Position numbers and translations under genes: made by a program. A stretch of DNA of 64,000 nucleotides from Azorinus chamasolen (lineage: Eukaryota > Mollusca > Bivalvia > Cardiida > Solecurtidae): assembly GCA_963576725.1 (NCBI GenBank), contig OY755252.1:24620655-24684654 (forward strand). Direction: 5' to 3'. Below, one piece after another: positions 46,346 through 58,313 of this stretch. Within the stretch, counting starts at the first letter, position 1, and each line of letters starts with the position of its first letter. The notes under the pieces were generated by a model that did no database searches, was not told the DNA's origin, and was given only the letters and a program-made list of their open reading frames with translations.

Positions 46346-49083
46346 TACATGTTGGCGTAAAATATAAATGACTGTGTAACATATGCAATTATTTCTTAGG
46401 TCAGACTGGTCGTTCTTTAAAAACAAGGTTTCGAGAATATAATTACCATTCTCGTATAAAAAAAGTTCGCAACTTTCTTTACCAGCATTTTCGTCATACA
46501 GGACATTCAATTATACATGTTTTGATACAACCAGTAGAGCAAATTTATAATGATTCTAATAATACCAGTAGTTTGAAATCTAGAACTCGTTTTATCACAG
46601 AGCTAGACTGGATTGAAAAATTACAAACACCTTTCCCTTTGGGTTTGAATGACAACATTTACCAAAGTGGTAATATATCCAAAGATCGTAACATCGATAT
46701 TTTCTCAATATTTTCAATTAGAAAACGTAAAAGCAGATCACATTGTAAACGTATAAATGGTAATATTAAGCGCAAGTTACGTCTTAATATGTCTGTTCAT
46801 GATTTACATACTATTCGTAAAGAAACTGGCAAACATGCTATGCTTTCTTGTTTATCATCTTTGCATTGGAGGAGGCTGATAAAAATGGTATGCGTACAGA
46901 CCCGTTGATCAAATCTGCCTCAATTATACAAAGTTACACATGTAACATGTTCTTCGTCCTCATATTGATAAAGAATCTGAACATAAAAGACATTTTCTTA
47001 AACTTCAATTCATAAATAAAGGTATCGATTTTATTGATATTCAAAGTATATTTCCTGATAAGAATGTAATCGATGCTATTCCTAAATATTTCATAAATTC
47101 GGAAACACCTATCATCTGTTATAAATACAATACACCAATAAGGAACGTTATTTTTAACTACAATAAAATTGTATCTGACTTAAATATTGATGTAAATACC
47201 CCCAACTTCTTGAGGCTGTAGCACTTCAAGCTTTTGTTATAAACCAGTTGGTCACGTCATTACTGGTAATTTTAATATTATTAAAGATAAACGTCTCAGG
47301 GGCCCTCCTTACTAAAGGACCCAAATACAGATTACATGCCCTTATTGATTTTGACACTTGTCGTACTCATATTGCTGAAGCTATTCAAGAATTCTGCATC
47401 AAATGGTGTCGACGAGAACATGCTGATGTTAATGCACTTTCGGATTGGAAAAAATATGTTTTTTAAAATTATTGATACACGTATTGCTTTTTACAAAGCT
47501 TATTACCTATTATCTATTACCACCTCGACCTAGAATTACATTTCGATATCTGGAGAAAAACATTTCGAATTTTTATTCTAGTTATGTTTTTGCTCCTACT
47601 GACAAGGCATCAAATAATGTAATAATTATGTGAATATTGTGTTATGTTGATGTTTTGAAGAAGGAATTAACTGGTTCACAAACTTATATTGCAGTGCAAA
47701 CACCTGAAAAGATATAGTCACGGAACATGTAAAAATGTGCAATACGTTTAAGTCTAATCCTAACGTGAAACAACATAAACTTTCTACTATGGACTGGATT
47801 CCTAAGCTACATAAAAATCCGTATAAGGGGCGTTTTATTGCTAACTGTAGGTGTTGTACTACTACTAAACTATCTAAACTGTTAACTTCGTGTCTTACTA
47901 CTATCAAAGAACATGTTAAACGTTACTGTGATAAAATATATGACAATTCTGGTATTAATATTTTTGGTCCCTAAACATTCAAATGATATTTTAACCAAAC
48001 TTGAAAATGAACAGTACAACAATTCTTCATTGAGCTCTTACGATTTCTCTACACTCTATACTACTCTACCTCACCATCTTATAAAGGATAAGCTGATTAA
48101 ATTGATAGAAAAAACTTTTGCCAGAGAAAATAAAATGTTCCTTGTTTGTAATGTTCAACGTTCATTCTTTTCGAATTCTGAAGTTGAAAATTAAACAATG
48201 TGGACTTGCCTTGATGTTTGTAGATCTTTAACATTTCTTTTAGATAACATATTTGTGCTCTATGGGGATACCATATATCGTCAGGTTGTTGGTATACCTA
48301 TGGGAACAAATTGTGCCCCTCTTGTTGCAGATTTGTTTTTATATTGCTATGAGAGGGATTTCATGCTTAACTTAAAACATTATACACAATCTGACATTGT
48401 TAGTGCATTTAATAAAACGTCTAGGTATTTAGACGATATTTTGAATTTGAATGATGCTTATTTTGAAAATATGGTTTCTTCTATTTAGCCAAAAGAACTT
48501 ACTTTAAACAAAGCGCGCCGATCTGACATTCAGGCTTCCCTTTTAGATTCGAATCTTTCCATCACGTATGATAAAGTTTCGTCTAAAATATAAGACAAAA
48601 GGGAATATTTCGATTTCAAAATTGTTAATTATCCTTCTCTTGATGGAGATGTTCCCCGGTCTACATCTTATGGGGTTTACATTTCTCAACTTATTCGCGT
48701 TGCCCGAGCCTGTTCTTTGCTAGATTTTAATAGTCGTAATTTAGTTATAACTCATAAACTTCTTAAGCAAGGCTACAGATATCATGAAATTCGGAAAACT
48801 TTTATTAAAATTCTATTATCGAAATTTACCCCTCATTAGTAAATATAACTGCAATTTACGGACGTTACTGCAACAATGTATTTCTCATCCAGATTTCTAT
48901 GGTGATGTTATCTACACACTTAGGAAAATTCGGGGTCATATCCATTTTCACGATTTGTTTATTAAACGCCTTAAAACTTTTAGGAAGAAAGGTCATGACC
49001 CTACTATATTGCAACACACTGCATGTTTGCTTATCGACCCTTTACAGTCGGTCGCTACGCTTTCCTCTTTGCTTGCACGTTAG
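46346..49083 (+). pseudogene. Penelope-like retroelement ORF, GIY-YIG upstream of RT (Naiad-like order), decayed
   Basis: Order of domains: (1) a GIY-YIG nuclease region at about 46384-46690, with YFLGQTGRSLKTRF, an arginine-rich stretch, LYQHFRHTGHS and, near its end, ELDWIEKLQTPFPLGLNDNI; (2) a linker ending in a KGPKYR motif (47316-47334); (3) RT motifs APTDKASNN, PKLHKNPYKGRFIA, SSYDFSTLYTTLP, GIPMGTNCAPLVADLF and RYLDDIL (about 47595-48440); (4) a thumb-like region with SYGVYISQLIRVARACS and KLLKQGYRYHEIRKTF. Several frameshifts and stops (about 46907, 47211, 47630, 47972, 48194, 48487) show that it is dead. The RT motifs are those of Penelope-like elements. A nuclease N-terminal to the RT is the arrangement described for the Naiad/Chlamys groups. 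Confidence 0.75.
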
Positions 49084-49640
49084 CAGACCGAGGGTATTAC
49101 TTTATGCTGGTATAGCCTACTCTTAAACCCATAAATGGGATGAGCTTACCAGACTCACGTAGTACTTTTTCTCTGTCGTGTCCTTTACGGCTTCCCTGCA
49201 GTTGCTTTGTCTTCAGCAAAGTCATTGAGTACATATTTGACGGACTTTCACAGTTGTTATGTTATGTTTTACATTTTGTACTGTGATTACTGTCTTCTAT
49301 TTTGTGGGGAAGTCTGGAGGGGATACCTTTATTTACAATGTTTGTATAGCTAGGGTGACTTTGAGATAGGGTGTGAGGTTAGGACGTCCGTAAACCGGTT
49401 TAAACCCCCAGTGGTGATTTTGCTACTGACCGTGCCAAGGCGGTTCTCTCTTTGTCACCCTTACTTTTGTTTGTCTTGTGTCTTTGTGCTTGTATTTTGT
49501 TCATGGTTGTCTCTGGTGCTTGTGTACTTGTTGGTGTTTTCTGTGTTCTTCTCGTGTGTTTGGTGTTGGTGATTGCGTCTTGTATGTGACTTTCTCCTGT
49601 ATGTGTGTATGTGTATAAATTGCTATATAGATTACTTTCT
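49084..49640 (+). mobile_element. 3' untranslated tail of the Penelope-like element
   Basis: Non-coding sequence directly after the RT region. Its phrases (gtgtgaggttaggacg, accggtttaaacccccagtg, gctactgaccgtgccaagg, gtttgtcttgtgtctttgtg) recur in the same order at 43500-43845 and, reversed, at 51733-51911, 53301-53640 and 54735-54785. This shows that it belongs to the element. A small hairpin forms around the cccagtg...cactgac motif in the related copies. Confidence 0.75.
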
Positions 49641-49797
49641 GTCGGTGTTTTGGTGATGGTGGCGTTTTGTGTGTGTCTTTTCCTGCTTGACTTTACTACT
49701 TTTTCATTTACATTGGTATATTAAAATAGAGAAACTCATTAAACGTCCACATCATTATCCTCATCGTCTTGTCCATTGAGTCCTCTGTTGCACACAG

Positions 49798-50170
49798 CGA
49801 CGTACAACCGACTCTTAATTAATCCCTCACTCATTCATGCATTCGCCGACTTACTTGCTTGCTGACTCTCTCGCTGGCCTACTCATTCGCAAACGTGCTT
49901 ACTCATTCACTTGTCCACTCACTCATATACTCATTTGACCACTAACGCATAACCATTTACAAACTATTCACCCTTTCACTGACTGATTAAAAGATATCAC
50001 ACACTCAGTCACTCACTCCATACCTTCACTCATTCAACTACTGCTCGCTAATTTATCCACTCGCCAGTTATCCTTTCTCTCACTCACTCACTTACGCACT
50101 CGTTCACTATTTCATCCACTCACCCATCCAAACTGTTTTAGTCGCTCACCCAATTTTTCATTCACAAATG
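49798..50170. repeat. Degenerate (ACTC/ATTC)n tetranucleotide tract
   Basis: About 370 bp of imperfect cact-cact-catt repeats (actcactcattca, ttcactcattcaac, tctcactcactcac). It is an old, interrupted microsatellite, with no gene. Confidence 0.8.
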
Positions 50171-50942
50171 CATGATCAGTTTCAACAGGTTTTCATTATC
50201 CACACAAGCCCTCATATTGACACCTTTTGACACCTTTGTAAAAATTCTGAAGGGAGGTGATCCCCCAGAGCAAAAATTGCAACACAAAAAGAGAAAATTG
50301 CAGACTCAGTTTTATTGAGGCTGTTCATGAACAGTAATTGAAAGTGCAGCACTGCTCACGCCCACCTAGCACCGGCTTAAGCGGTATTCAAATTTCAGAA
50401 CCAGAAGTACTGAAATTCATGATCTCGAAGGATCAGAAGGAAAGCCATCTTTTGAAACCATTGCTCCATGAGAAAACTACACTATTCTTAACCTTTCTTA
50501 TCCTGCAGTAAATGTTCCTTATCGGTAGAATTATTCAATGAGGTTGAGTCTAAAATTAACCTATTAGAGAATTGACCAAAAGGGAATAATTCAAACCTCG
50601 GAACGATTGACAAACCTCGGAGCAAGCCCACATAGTGTAACGGTAACCGTGTCATCCGTACAAAATTCACAGTCAGCAATGCATGTGATAAATACTCTAT
50701 TTTCTCTAGGAAAGAGTTTGCAATAAGAGTAGCGAGTTTAGTTTTGATGACTTCCTGTGGTAGAGTTGTGTATAATATGGAAAAAGTAGATGTACTAAGT
50801 GTGGCAGCTTGTGTATTATGAAAGCTGTATGATTTATTTTAGTAAAACTGATAGTATTCTATGTTAGTGGTATATCAAGTTGGCAATTACTCTTGCATAA
50901 AAATGTGTTGCCTTCTTATTTTGATTTGTGAGCAGTAATTGA
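50171..50942. other. Intergenic, one dyad-repeat relative
   Basis: A unit of the dyad repeat found at 9226-10270 lies at about 50453-50580 (ccattgctccat ... ttccttatcggtagaattattca). The remainder is unassigned. Confidence 0.45.
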
Positions 50943-51443
50943 AAAGGAAGTCCCTACAATGAACTCATATTTTCAATAAGATCATAACTTTTGGAATTTC
51001 TTATGTTCTATCATTATCATGAAGATTGTCAAATTAAAATATATCGAAAAATGCCACTGTGCTACACAATAAACCGATTTCATCAACACTTAGAAGTTTT
51101 TTCTACAACAAGGTATGGTCGGCTTTTCCGTTTCAACTTTTCCGCGTTTTGCCGATGATCACTCGATCCCGCCATTGTTTACGTAACAGCTTTTCTTGGA
51201 AGTAGCCGGAGAGACGGGAAGAAGCGCAAACAGATACGAAACTGAAACCAACCCCGAATACAATTGAACTACCGGCGAATAACACCACTTAGATATCAAA
51301 CACATGGAAGTGTTTTTCATTTTTAACGTCTATTTGATAGGGTTTCTTGCTATATAAATCAATTTCTTTTCAGCATATAAACAAATGAGTTCTGTATATG
51401 TTAGGCATTTCTAAAACGCGTCGAATGTAGGGACTTCCCCTTT
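50943..51443. mobile_element. ~500-bp element with short terminal inverted repeats
   Basis: The ends aaaaggaagtccctaca (50945-50961) and tgtagggacttcccctt (51426-51442) are inverted copies with one or two differences. The interior is non-coding. Part of it (about 51110-51260) is CpG-richer than its surroundings. No clear target duplication was identified, so the exact ends are tentative. Confidence 0.55.
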
Positions 51444-51656
51444 AAAATAATTCTAACTATTTGGCTTTTAAAGGAGTTTTATTACACTGCGAACACAGTT
51501 ATAATAATCTGAATGCACTGTCACTATGGTTCGAATTAGCAACATAAGTAATATTGCACGGCCATGCTACATATACTACAACGCACGATATACCTCACGT
51601 AATTGTGGGCTATAGCCGTTGATGACATGAACTATCCTTACCATTGAGCTTTCCTT

Positions 51657-52085
51657 AACCCATTCCTTCTTATAACCTTTTTTCACCCATTTGCTAAAAC
51701 AGTAGACCCAGACCAGACGGCTCCTATAAGAGTACATGTAAGAGTCATGCAGGAAACACCGCATATAAAATCCACAGCCACCCTAACAGCACCACGACGA
51801 CAAACAGCAAATGTACATGTATATAAAGGACAAAAAGAGACACACAAAGACAAAACAAACATACAATAGGGGAAATATGGAAGTACCGCCATTAAACGGT
51901 CAGTGACAAAAGCCGTCTGATCAGGGTCTGCTCTGTTTGCTAATTGAATTTGATAGGTCTGTTTCTTTGTATTTTAGCATGGCTACACTGTTTTATGTTC
52001 CATATTTCACCATAACTATTTTATTTTATGTATGAATATTCAGTAGGTATTGAAATTTGGAAAAAATATAGCACAGAGAAATGGA
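51657..52085 (+). mobile_element. gcaaacag-family MITE interrupted by a retroelement tail
   Basis: The family ends (taacccattcc ... gagaaatggaata), the left hairpin arm (acagtagacccagaccagac) and the right arm (gccgtctgatcagggtctgc) are all present. They are separated by 51733-51911, a reversed fragment of the Penelope-like 3' tail, at the hairpin tip. Confidence 0.8.
51733..51911 (-). mobile_element. 5'-truncated Penelope-like 3' tail inside a MITE
   Basis: It matches 53301-53480 in order: agagtcatgcaggaaacacc, gacaaacagcaaatgtacat, acacacaaagacaaaacaaac and aacggtcagtgacaaaa. It begins just after cctata of the MITE hairpin loop and stops just before gccgtctgatc, so the insertion point is fixed by the palindrome. 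Confidence 0.8.
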
Positions 52086-53300
52086 ATAATATGGAAGCCC
52101 TGGAGGGCACTACTGACTTCTGACTTATGAGTTATGACTTTTGACTTGCGATCTTTGACGAAGTAGATGTCATGGTGGACAACAGCTCAACGCAGACTCA
52201 CATCATGTAAGTAGTCTTTACACCTTTTGTAGAATCTGCTTTGAATATACTTATGTGTATTTAAAATCGTTAAGAAGACAGCTGTGTGTCTATCATTTAC
52301 ATGCATATACTATTTTACCTTATAGTGTAAGTGTGGGTTTTAATCGGAGTCAAATATGGGTACATAGATCTTATGTGGTACCGGAATAAATCTCAATTGC
52401 ACAAGAATGGGTACGACTGCTCTCAGTTGGCGTCATCGTACGGGACAAGAAACAGAGTGTCTTCATTTCTATTCTCCAACTGATGTTATATAAGTTTCTG
52501 GATCCATACCTCGTATTTTGATCTGGATGCAAATGATATATTGGTATGGGCACTTTTCTCCGGTCTCGATTCCATAAATCTAAATAGTGTTGCGGTGTCG
52601 TGAAATGACGCAACTCATTCACTCATTGGACACAATATTAAATTTTAATATGCGCAACAAATATTTAAAAAAAACACGTCACTATCACACTTTTCTGATG
52701 TAAATGCCATGAAAAAGACATAAGTACATACTCAAATGTCAATCAGGCATTTTTTCAGCGATCTAAGACAGCTTAAAGATGCATGTCACATATATCTATC
52801 GTCAAATTAATTTGTTCATGATATTGCAAACAACAGAAAAGAATACCCAATGTTTATAGTACGATTTAAATACCGTTGATACAAACAGCTCGCGTATATT
52901 ATTCATAATCTGCCTAAATGGATACCGTATTCCGTTGACACTTATCAAACGCTGTATCAAACCATTTTCGTCGCATTAACATTGAGTGCCATTTATTTGT
53001 ACCTTATATTTACTTTAAACATATGTTAAGCAAACTACAAACTTCTATTTTCAACATCAATAATTTATGTAAGGGGAAGGAGGACAAATCAGATGTGTTT
53101 TTTGTCTGTTCATCCTGATAGGAACGGCAGCCGCTATGGTGCCAAATTATCTACCGTCATGTAATGCAGAAATTATGTCAATGACATACAATTCATTTGT
53201 GCATACGTCAGCTGAAAAGATTCTTCAAAAGCTGAAGTTGAAACGCCTTGGTACGGATCTGTATACCTGGATTGAATTCGTCGACGAAATAAATGACAAA
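52086..53300. other. Intergenic, no gene recognised
   Basis: AT-rich sequence with short tandem-like gacttttgacttgcg phrases at about 52110-52160. A plus-strand open frame begins at 53136 but runs into the reversed retroelement tail and has no motifs. Confidence 0.4.
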
Positions 53301-53640
53301 AGTACAAAAATGAGTCATGCAGGAAACACCACATACAGAACAAACACTCGCCCGAACAGCAACACAAGGAAACAGCAAATGTACATAGGTAGAAAAAACA
53401 ACAAGAGACACACAAAGACAAAACAAACATACAATAGGAGGAAGATGGAAGTACCGCCTTGGAACGGTCAGTGACAAAAGTCACCGGGGGTTTAAACCGG
53501 TTTATGGGCGCCCAACCTCACCCTTATTCCACCCCCATCCTAAAAGACAAACAGTGTAAATAAACGTATCCCCTCTCCGACTAATCTACAACAACCGCGA
53601 CAGCAAATACAGTGGTAAAGTGCATGCAAAGTAGTGGACA
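53301..53640 (-). mobile_element. 3'-tail fragment of a Penelope-like element, reverse orientation
   Basis: The reverse complement matches 43500-43845 closely throughout (catgcaggaaacaccacata ... cggtcagtgacaaaagtcac ... ggtttaaaccggtttatggg ... gtatcccctctccgac). The hairpin cagtgacaaaagtcac is intact. Open frames on both strands here are incidental. A further 50-bp relative is at 54735-54785. Confidence 0.75.
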
Positions 53641-55200
53641 CTCAAACGGTTGCAGGTCGATGTATCGTTGAACACACCATGGGTTAAATGTAAAGTGCAA
53701 TGATGTAATGCATATTGTGCAACCACTAGACCCAATTGATGATGAACTGAAAAAACACACATCTTAAAAAGACGTATTTACGGTACAAAAAGGGCCAAAC
53801 TATATTTGACATTTACACGGTTGTGAGAAACTTACTCCCTTTGGATTTTGTATACATGGGGCAATATATATCTTCAGCAGAAAATTAATCTGATCAGATG
53901 AGTCATACATAAACAACGACCCAAAATTGATTGCAATTTTACACCTGCTGGAGGAGTTCTTTGAAGTAAATTGAGAAAACAGCTTGTGTCCTACGCGGTG
54001 AACACTAACGTTTATCTTATACAGCATGTTGAAACTATCGCATCGAACTTGATGATTTTGATTTAAACCACGTGACGTGTCATAAAGACATGCATTCGAC
54101 TACAAAGCAAAATTATGTTGCATTCAAAGTACTGGCATACAGCCCCAAATGCCATTAGACGCTGGCACTGCCATGCAGTTGCACATCGAATCAAACAGAT
54201 AATGTAGCAGTGCATAGTCTTAACTAGCAATTAATTACCACTCTAAAACTTCCTACTCTACATTGTTTATGTCTTGCAAAACATGTATATAGCAGTTGTA
54301 TTGTGCTGATAGTTCAGGTTTTAGGTACAACGGGCACAGACGTCTATAGTGATGCCCAACCACAGACGAACGAAACTTGGACGTCGCTCTGTGTAGATAC
54401 GCGATGGATATAACAGATGAACAAGGGAAATTGAGTCTAAACATCGGGGTTCTGATATAATACTAGAACTTATAGTTTAGAGTTACATATAGTTTAGAGT
54501 TACATATGACACAAACTTATAATTCATCATTTTACACAAAATCAAGACCCATAACCCATGTCAATTCTAATCATGGTATTTCAAGATGGTGTCTCATATA
54601 ATTCTGACACTGTAAGTGATTGAATGCTGAAACTTTGGAAAAGTGCAAGGTTTGGGCCTCTAGTGTCATCCTGATATATACATTTATTGTATTGTAGAAC
54701 ATAAATTATAGATGCTGACATTATACGTATAAAAGTATAAAATTGAGTCATGCCGGAAACACCACATACAGAACAAACATTAACCCTTAATAGCGTGGGT
54801 ATTTATTTAACAAGAAACGTTTGTAAAATATGTATGCTCCTTCAACAAAAGAACTGATAAAGACACTCCGTGTACTTATTGGAAACATTTCTATGAAGTA
54901 AAATTAAATTTCATAAATACGGATTATTGATTTCCAATAGTCCAATAATTATTTATTACCGGTAAAATTGTTTGGATGTTTCAGTCTACCGGAAGGTATA
55001 GGTGAATGTTTACATGAACACCGTTCAGCATAGTGAATATTACGAATTAATGTTACGATAAGTTAAAGTCATTGTGCACCGTCAAGTGATTATTACGTTT
55101 TAGCAGAATACACGATTGGCCGTCATCAATTTGGCGCCAAAATTGCCGACAAAACTAAATTACAAAACAAACGTCTGAAGCTTGATTGTCGCTAAATTCT
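53641..55200. other. Intergenic, one short retroelement-tail fragment
   Basis: 54735-54785 repeats aaagtataaaattgagtcat + gccggaaacaccacatacag, the extreme end of the Penelope-like tail. The rest is unassigned. The last few hundred bases could include the 5' terminal repeat of the DIRS-like element, but no second copy was found to prove it. Confidence 0.45.
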
Positions 55201-55248
55201 CAGCTAATTCGACCTTTTTTGTTCGTGAGAATTGATTGGTATCGCGCA

Positions 55249-56230
55249 TAATGCCACAAGGTCGGGGTCGAATGGTGTCGAGGAGAGAAACTGGTCCGTA
55301 TCGATCGGGAAGGCAAAACAGCGACAGGCAAGGCGGGGGATCGAGAGCCCGATGTTGAGGTGGTGCAACTCGCTTCAGACGATAGTCGATCGGGTAATAG
55401 CAATCCCTTTTTAGAGTTATTACCGACGCCAGGTATGTAAGCTGCATCTGCCGATGCACCTCCAGCTCTTGAATTTTCATTGTCAACTGAGGTCCGTAGA
55501 TATGCAGATGGTCTCTTGACAATGCACGTTTCGAGGGACTTATGGCAGAGAATCTGGCTCGGTGAATATGTTAATCTGGCTTCGTTGTTGAAAAAGAATA
55601 ATGCTGATGACTTCGCACAGTCCAATTTGTTCGTGAATGAACAAGGGAATATTGAGATCAGATCCCGACCGTCAAATCGGTTCAGAACATCAAAGAATGG
55701 ACTGATGCATGTATGATTTATGCAGCAATTTATTGTAAAACGCACCTAGACAGAACAGATGAGCTCTTTCAATACATGTCACTAATACGTGAGGCTGAAA
55801 CCCGGTCAGGGAGGTCATTTGCTTGGCGCGTTTATGATGAAATTTTAGGATGTGGCAGGCCATACAGCCTCAGCATTGGGCAAACATTAATACAGACCTG
55901 TGGCTTAGAACCATGACTTTCCCACAGTCACTTCAACAATTTATCAGGCCCCATCTGCTACATCTACTAGTCCGGCTCTCGCTAATGCCACTGTCCCAAC
56001 TGCCCCTAAACTGAATCAGAATACATCGGCCTCTACTAGAAAAAGGCCAGTTCGTCCATGTTTTGATTTCAATTCAAATAAGGATTGCTCTTTCAGACAG
56101 TATAAATATGATCATGTCTGCTTAGCTTGTAGAGGTCTACACACCCAGTTAAAATGTCCACGGATGTTTCCTAACCAGTCATTTCATGGGGGAAATGGAC
56201 AAACCAACAGAAATCAGAGATTTTGAGGCC
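55249..56230 (+). pseudogene. DIRS/Ngaro-type gag, frameshifted
   Basis: It starts at an ATG at 55249 with a basic Gly/Arg-rich segment (MPQGRGRMVSRRETGPYRSG). The frame then shifts near 55340, crosses a TAA near 55438, and continues as VRRYADGLLTMHVSRDLWQR and WTDACMIYAAIYCKTHLDRT. The C-terminal end has a cysteine/histidine cluster at 56059-56156 (CFDFNSNKDC ... CLACRGLHTQLKC, giving C-x2-C-x3-H-x4-C), as in Gag nucleocapsids of DIRS-like elements. The frame overlaps the RT that follows. The gene is broken by at least two lesions. Confidence 0.7.
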
Positions 56231-57364
56231 CTGAAATTTACACTGGTAATTTCAACTATAAGGCTAGAAGCAATGACACGGTTTTCAAAAGAATATCCTA
56301 ATCAAGAAGTGGCTGATCAAATTTTGCCCGGTTTTCATTTTGGTTTTGCAATACATTACACAGGCTCAGTTAAGTCATATGATGCCAAACATTTGAAATC
56401 TGCTAATCAATATCCAGCTATTGTGCAACAGAAAATCCAAAAAGAATTACAGGCAGGTAGAGTGGAAGGCCCATTTAACAAACCACCATTTCATCATTTT
56501 AGAGTTTCACCATTAGGTCTTGTTCCAAAGAAAGAACCAGGTGAATATAAATTAATTCATCATTTATCTTATCCAAAGGGTGATTCTGTTAATGATCATA
56601 TTGACCCAAAATTGTGTTCAGTTCAGTATACAAAGTTTGATACTGCTGTTCAAATGGTTTAACGGCTAGGACAAAGTGCACTTATAGCAAAGTCAGATAT
56701 TAAATCCGCCTTTCGTCTCCTGCCAGTGGCAAAACACTGTTTGAATCTATTGGGTTTCACATTTGACGGCAAATATTATTTTGACAAAGCTATGCCCTTT
56801 GGGTGTAGTATTTCTTGCATTTCATTTGAAAGGTTTGCTACCTTTTTGGAATGGGCAGTTAGAGCATCATGTTCAGTAGGTGATTTGGAACATTTCTTGG
56901 ATGATTTTTTATTTGGCGGGCAGAGAAATACAGATCATTGTTTGGAAATGTTACATGCTTTCTTTGATATTTGTCAAAGGTTTTGTGTTCCAGTGGAAGA
57001 TGACAAGACTGAGGGACCCTGCACGGTGTTGATATTTCTTGGATTAGAACTTGATTCGGTTTTGATTCAAGTGCGTAACCCTAGGGGCAAAATAGAGCAG
57101 GTGGTTTCACAGATTTGCACAATTTTGAATCACATGCGTAGTGTTACACTAAAAGAGTTGCAATCAGTTTTGGGCTCGCTTAATTTTATGTGTAGGGCGA
57201 TCTTACCAGGTAGACCATTTTGCAGGAGGTTAATGAATGCCACTTGTGGTGTTCAAAGTTCACACCATCATATCAAAGGAATGCGGCTTGATCTTGAAAT
57301 GTGGCTTAAATTCTTCCAAGAATTTAATGGTATATCCTTTTTCCAGGATATGCCGTGGTGTTAA
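56186..57364 (+). pseudogene. DIRS/Ngaro-type reverse transcriptase, one internal stop
   Basis: RT motifs in order: RVSPLGLVPKKEPGEYKLIH, HLSYPKGDSVND, KSDIKSAFRLLPV (motif A aspartate), DKAMPFGCSISC, FERFATFLEWAV and HFLDDFLFGG (motif C, LDD). A VLIFLGLELDS stretch and a thumb-like region follow. A TAA at about 56660 splits the frame, and the rest is clean to 57364. The LDDFLFGG context and the immediate continuation into RNase H and a tyrosine recombinase are typical of DIRS-like retrotransposons and not of LTR elements. Confidence 0.85.
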
Positions 57365-57765
57365 TTCAAAGATAGTTCAGCGTCCAGTGAAAATGGGTGC
57401 GGGGCTTATTTTCAAGGAGAGTGGACATGTGTGTCATGGCCATCACACTGGGTTCAGAAAGGTAGCACCAAGGATATCACACTGCTAGAATACTTTCCCA
57501 TTTTAGTTTCCATTTTTCATTTGGGATGAAGAGCTTAAGAACAAAAAAGTGTTGTTTCACTGTGATAACCGAACAGTTGTTTATGTACTTAATAAGCAGA
57601 CATCCAAATCCGAGGATTTGATGGTGTAATTAAGGGCATTGACTTTGAAATGCTTACAGCTTAATTTAGCTGTAAAAGCTGTACATATTTGTCTCGTTTA
57701 CAGATCACTCGATTCCGAGAGTTAGCACCAGAGGCAGCAGACCACCCGGTACTAATACCGGAATA
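57365..57765 (+). pseudogene. RNase H domain of the DIRS/Ngaro-type element, frameshifted
   Basis: In shifting frames it reads GEWTCVSWPSHWVQKGSTKD, ITLLEYFPILVSIFHLG, then KVLFHCDNRTVVYVLNKQTS and LRALTLKCLQLNLAVKAVHI. The CDN motif with NKQTS is characteristic of DIRS RNase H. A stop codon in the middle and the frame changes show decay. Confidence 0.75.
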
Positions 57766-57801
57766 TCTATGGCATATCTTCGAGGAGGAGCCAAATAGTT
57801 A

Positions 57802-58312
57802 TTGAATGCAGGTTTAGCAGCTAGTTCTAAAGCAGCTTATGCTAAAGCCTTGGAAATATTTTCTTCTTTTAGATCTGTTTATGGACTTGGCCATGTGTGG
57901 CCAGTGCAATTGGCACAATTAGAGGCATTTATATCATATTTGATCTACTTGGGCTACGCATACAAAACAACAGCAATTTACATCGCAGCTATTAGGTTTC
58001 AACATGAAATACTTAATGCTTCAGACCCAACATCATATTTCTCTATTTCAAAAATGTTAGAGGGTTATTGCCGTTCAAAACTTACACATGATACTAGGTT
58101 GCCAATCACATATGATCTTTTGGTAGACATTTGTGTTACACTGAGTTCAGTATGCCACTCAGAATTCGAGACCACATTATTCAAGGCAGCATACACTTTA
58201 GCATTGTTTGGCTTATTTAGAGTTGGGGAATTGGTGTATTCTTCAGATGCACCATTGATGGAATCAGACATTTTTGAATTTCAACCTGGCAAGTCTTTTA
58301 AAGTCAGTCTGG
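57802..58312 (+). pseudogene. Tyrosine recombinase, C-terminal half deleted
   Basis: An open frame from 57802 shows the N-terminal core-binding region (AGLAASSKAAYAKALEIFSS, LEAFISYLIYLGYAYKTTAI, MLEGYCRSKLTHDTRLPIT) and the start of the catalytic domain with ALFGLFRVGELV, which holds the first catalytic arginine. The second arginine, the histidine and the nucleophilic tyrosine are missing: the frame ends at about 58325 and the next recognisable motif already belongs to the SGNH domain. A deletion near 58312 explains this. Confidence 0.8.
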
Positions 58313-58313
58313 T

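Noticed and set aside
46319..46510. Minus-strand open frame
   Set aside because: Antisense to the GIY-YIG region of the Penelope-like element.
55160..55745. Minus-strand open frames of 120 and 181 codons
   Set aside because: They are antisense to the DIRS-like gag, whose plus-strand frames carry recognisable features.
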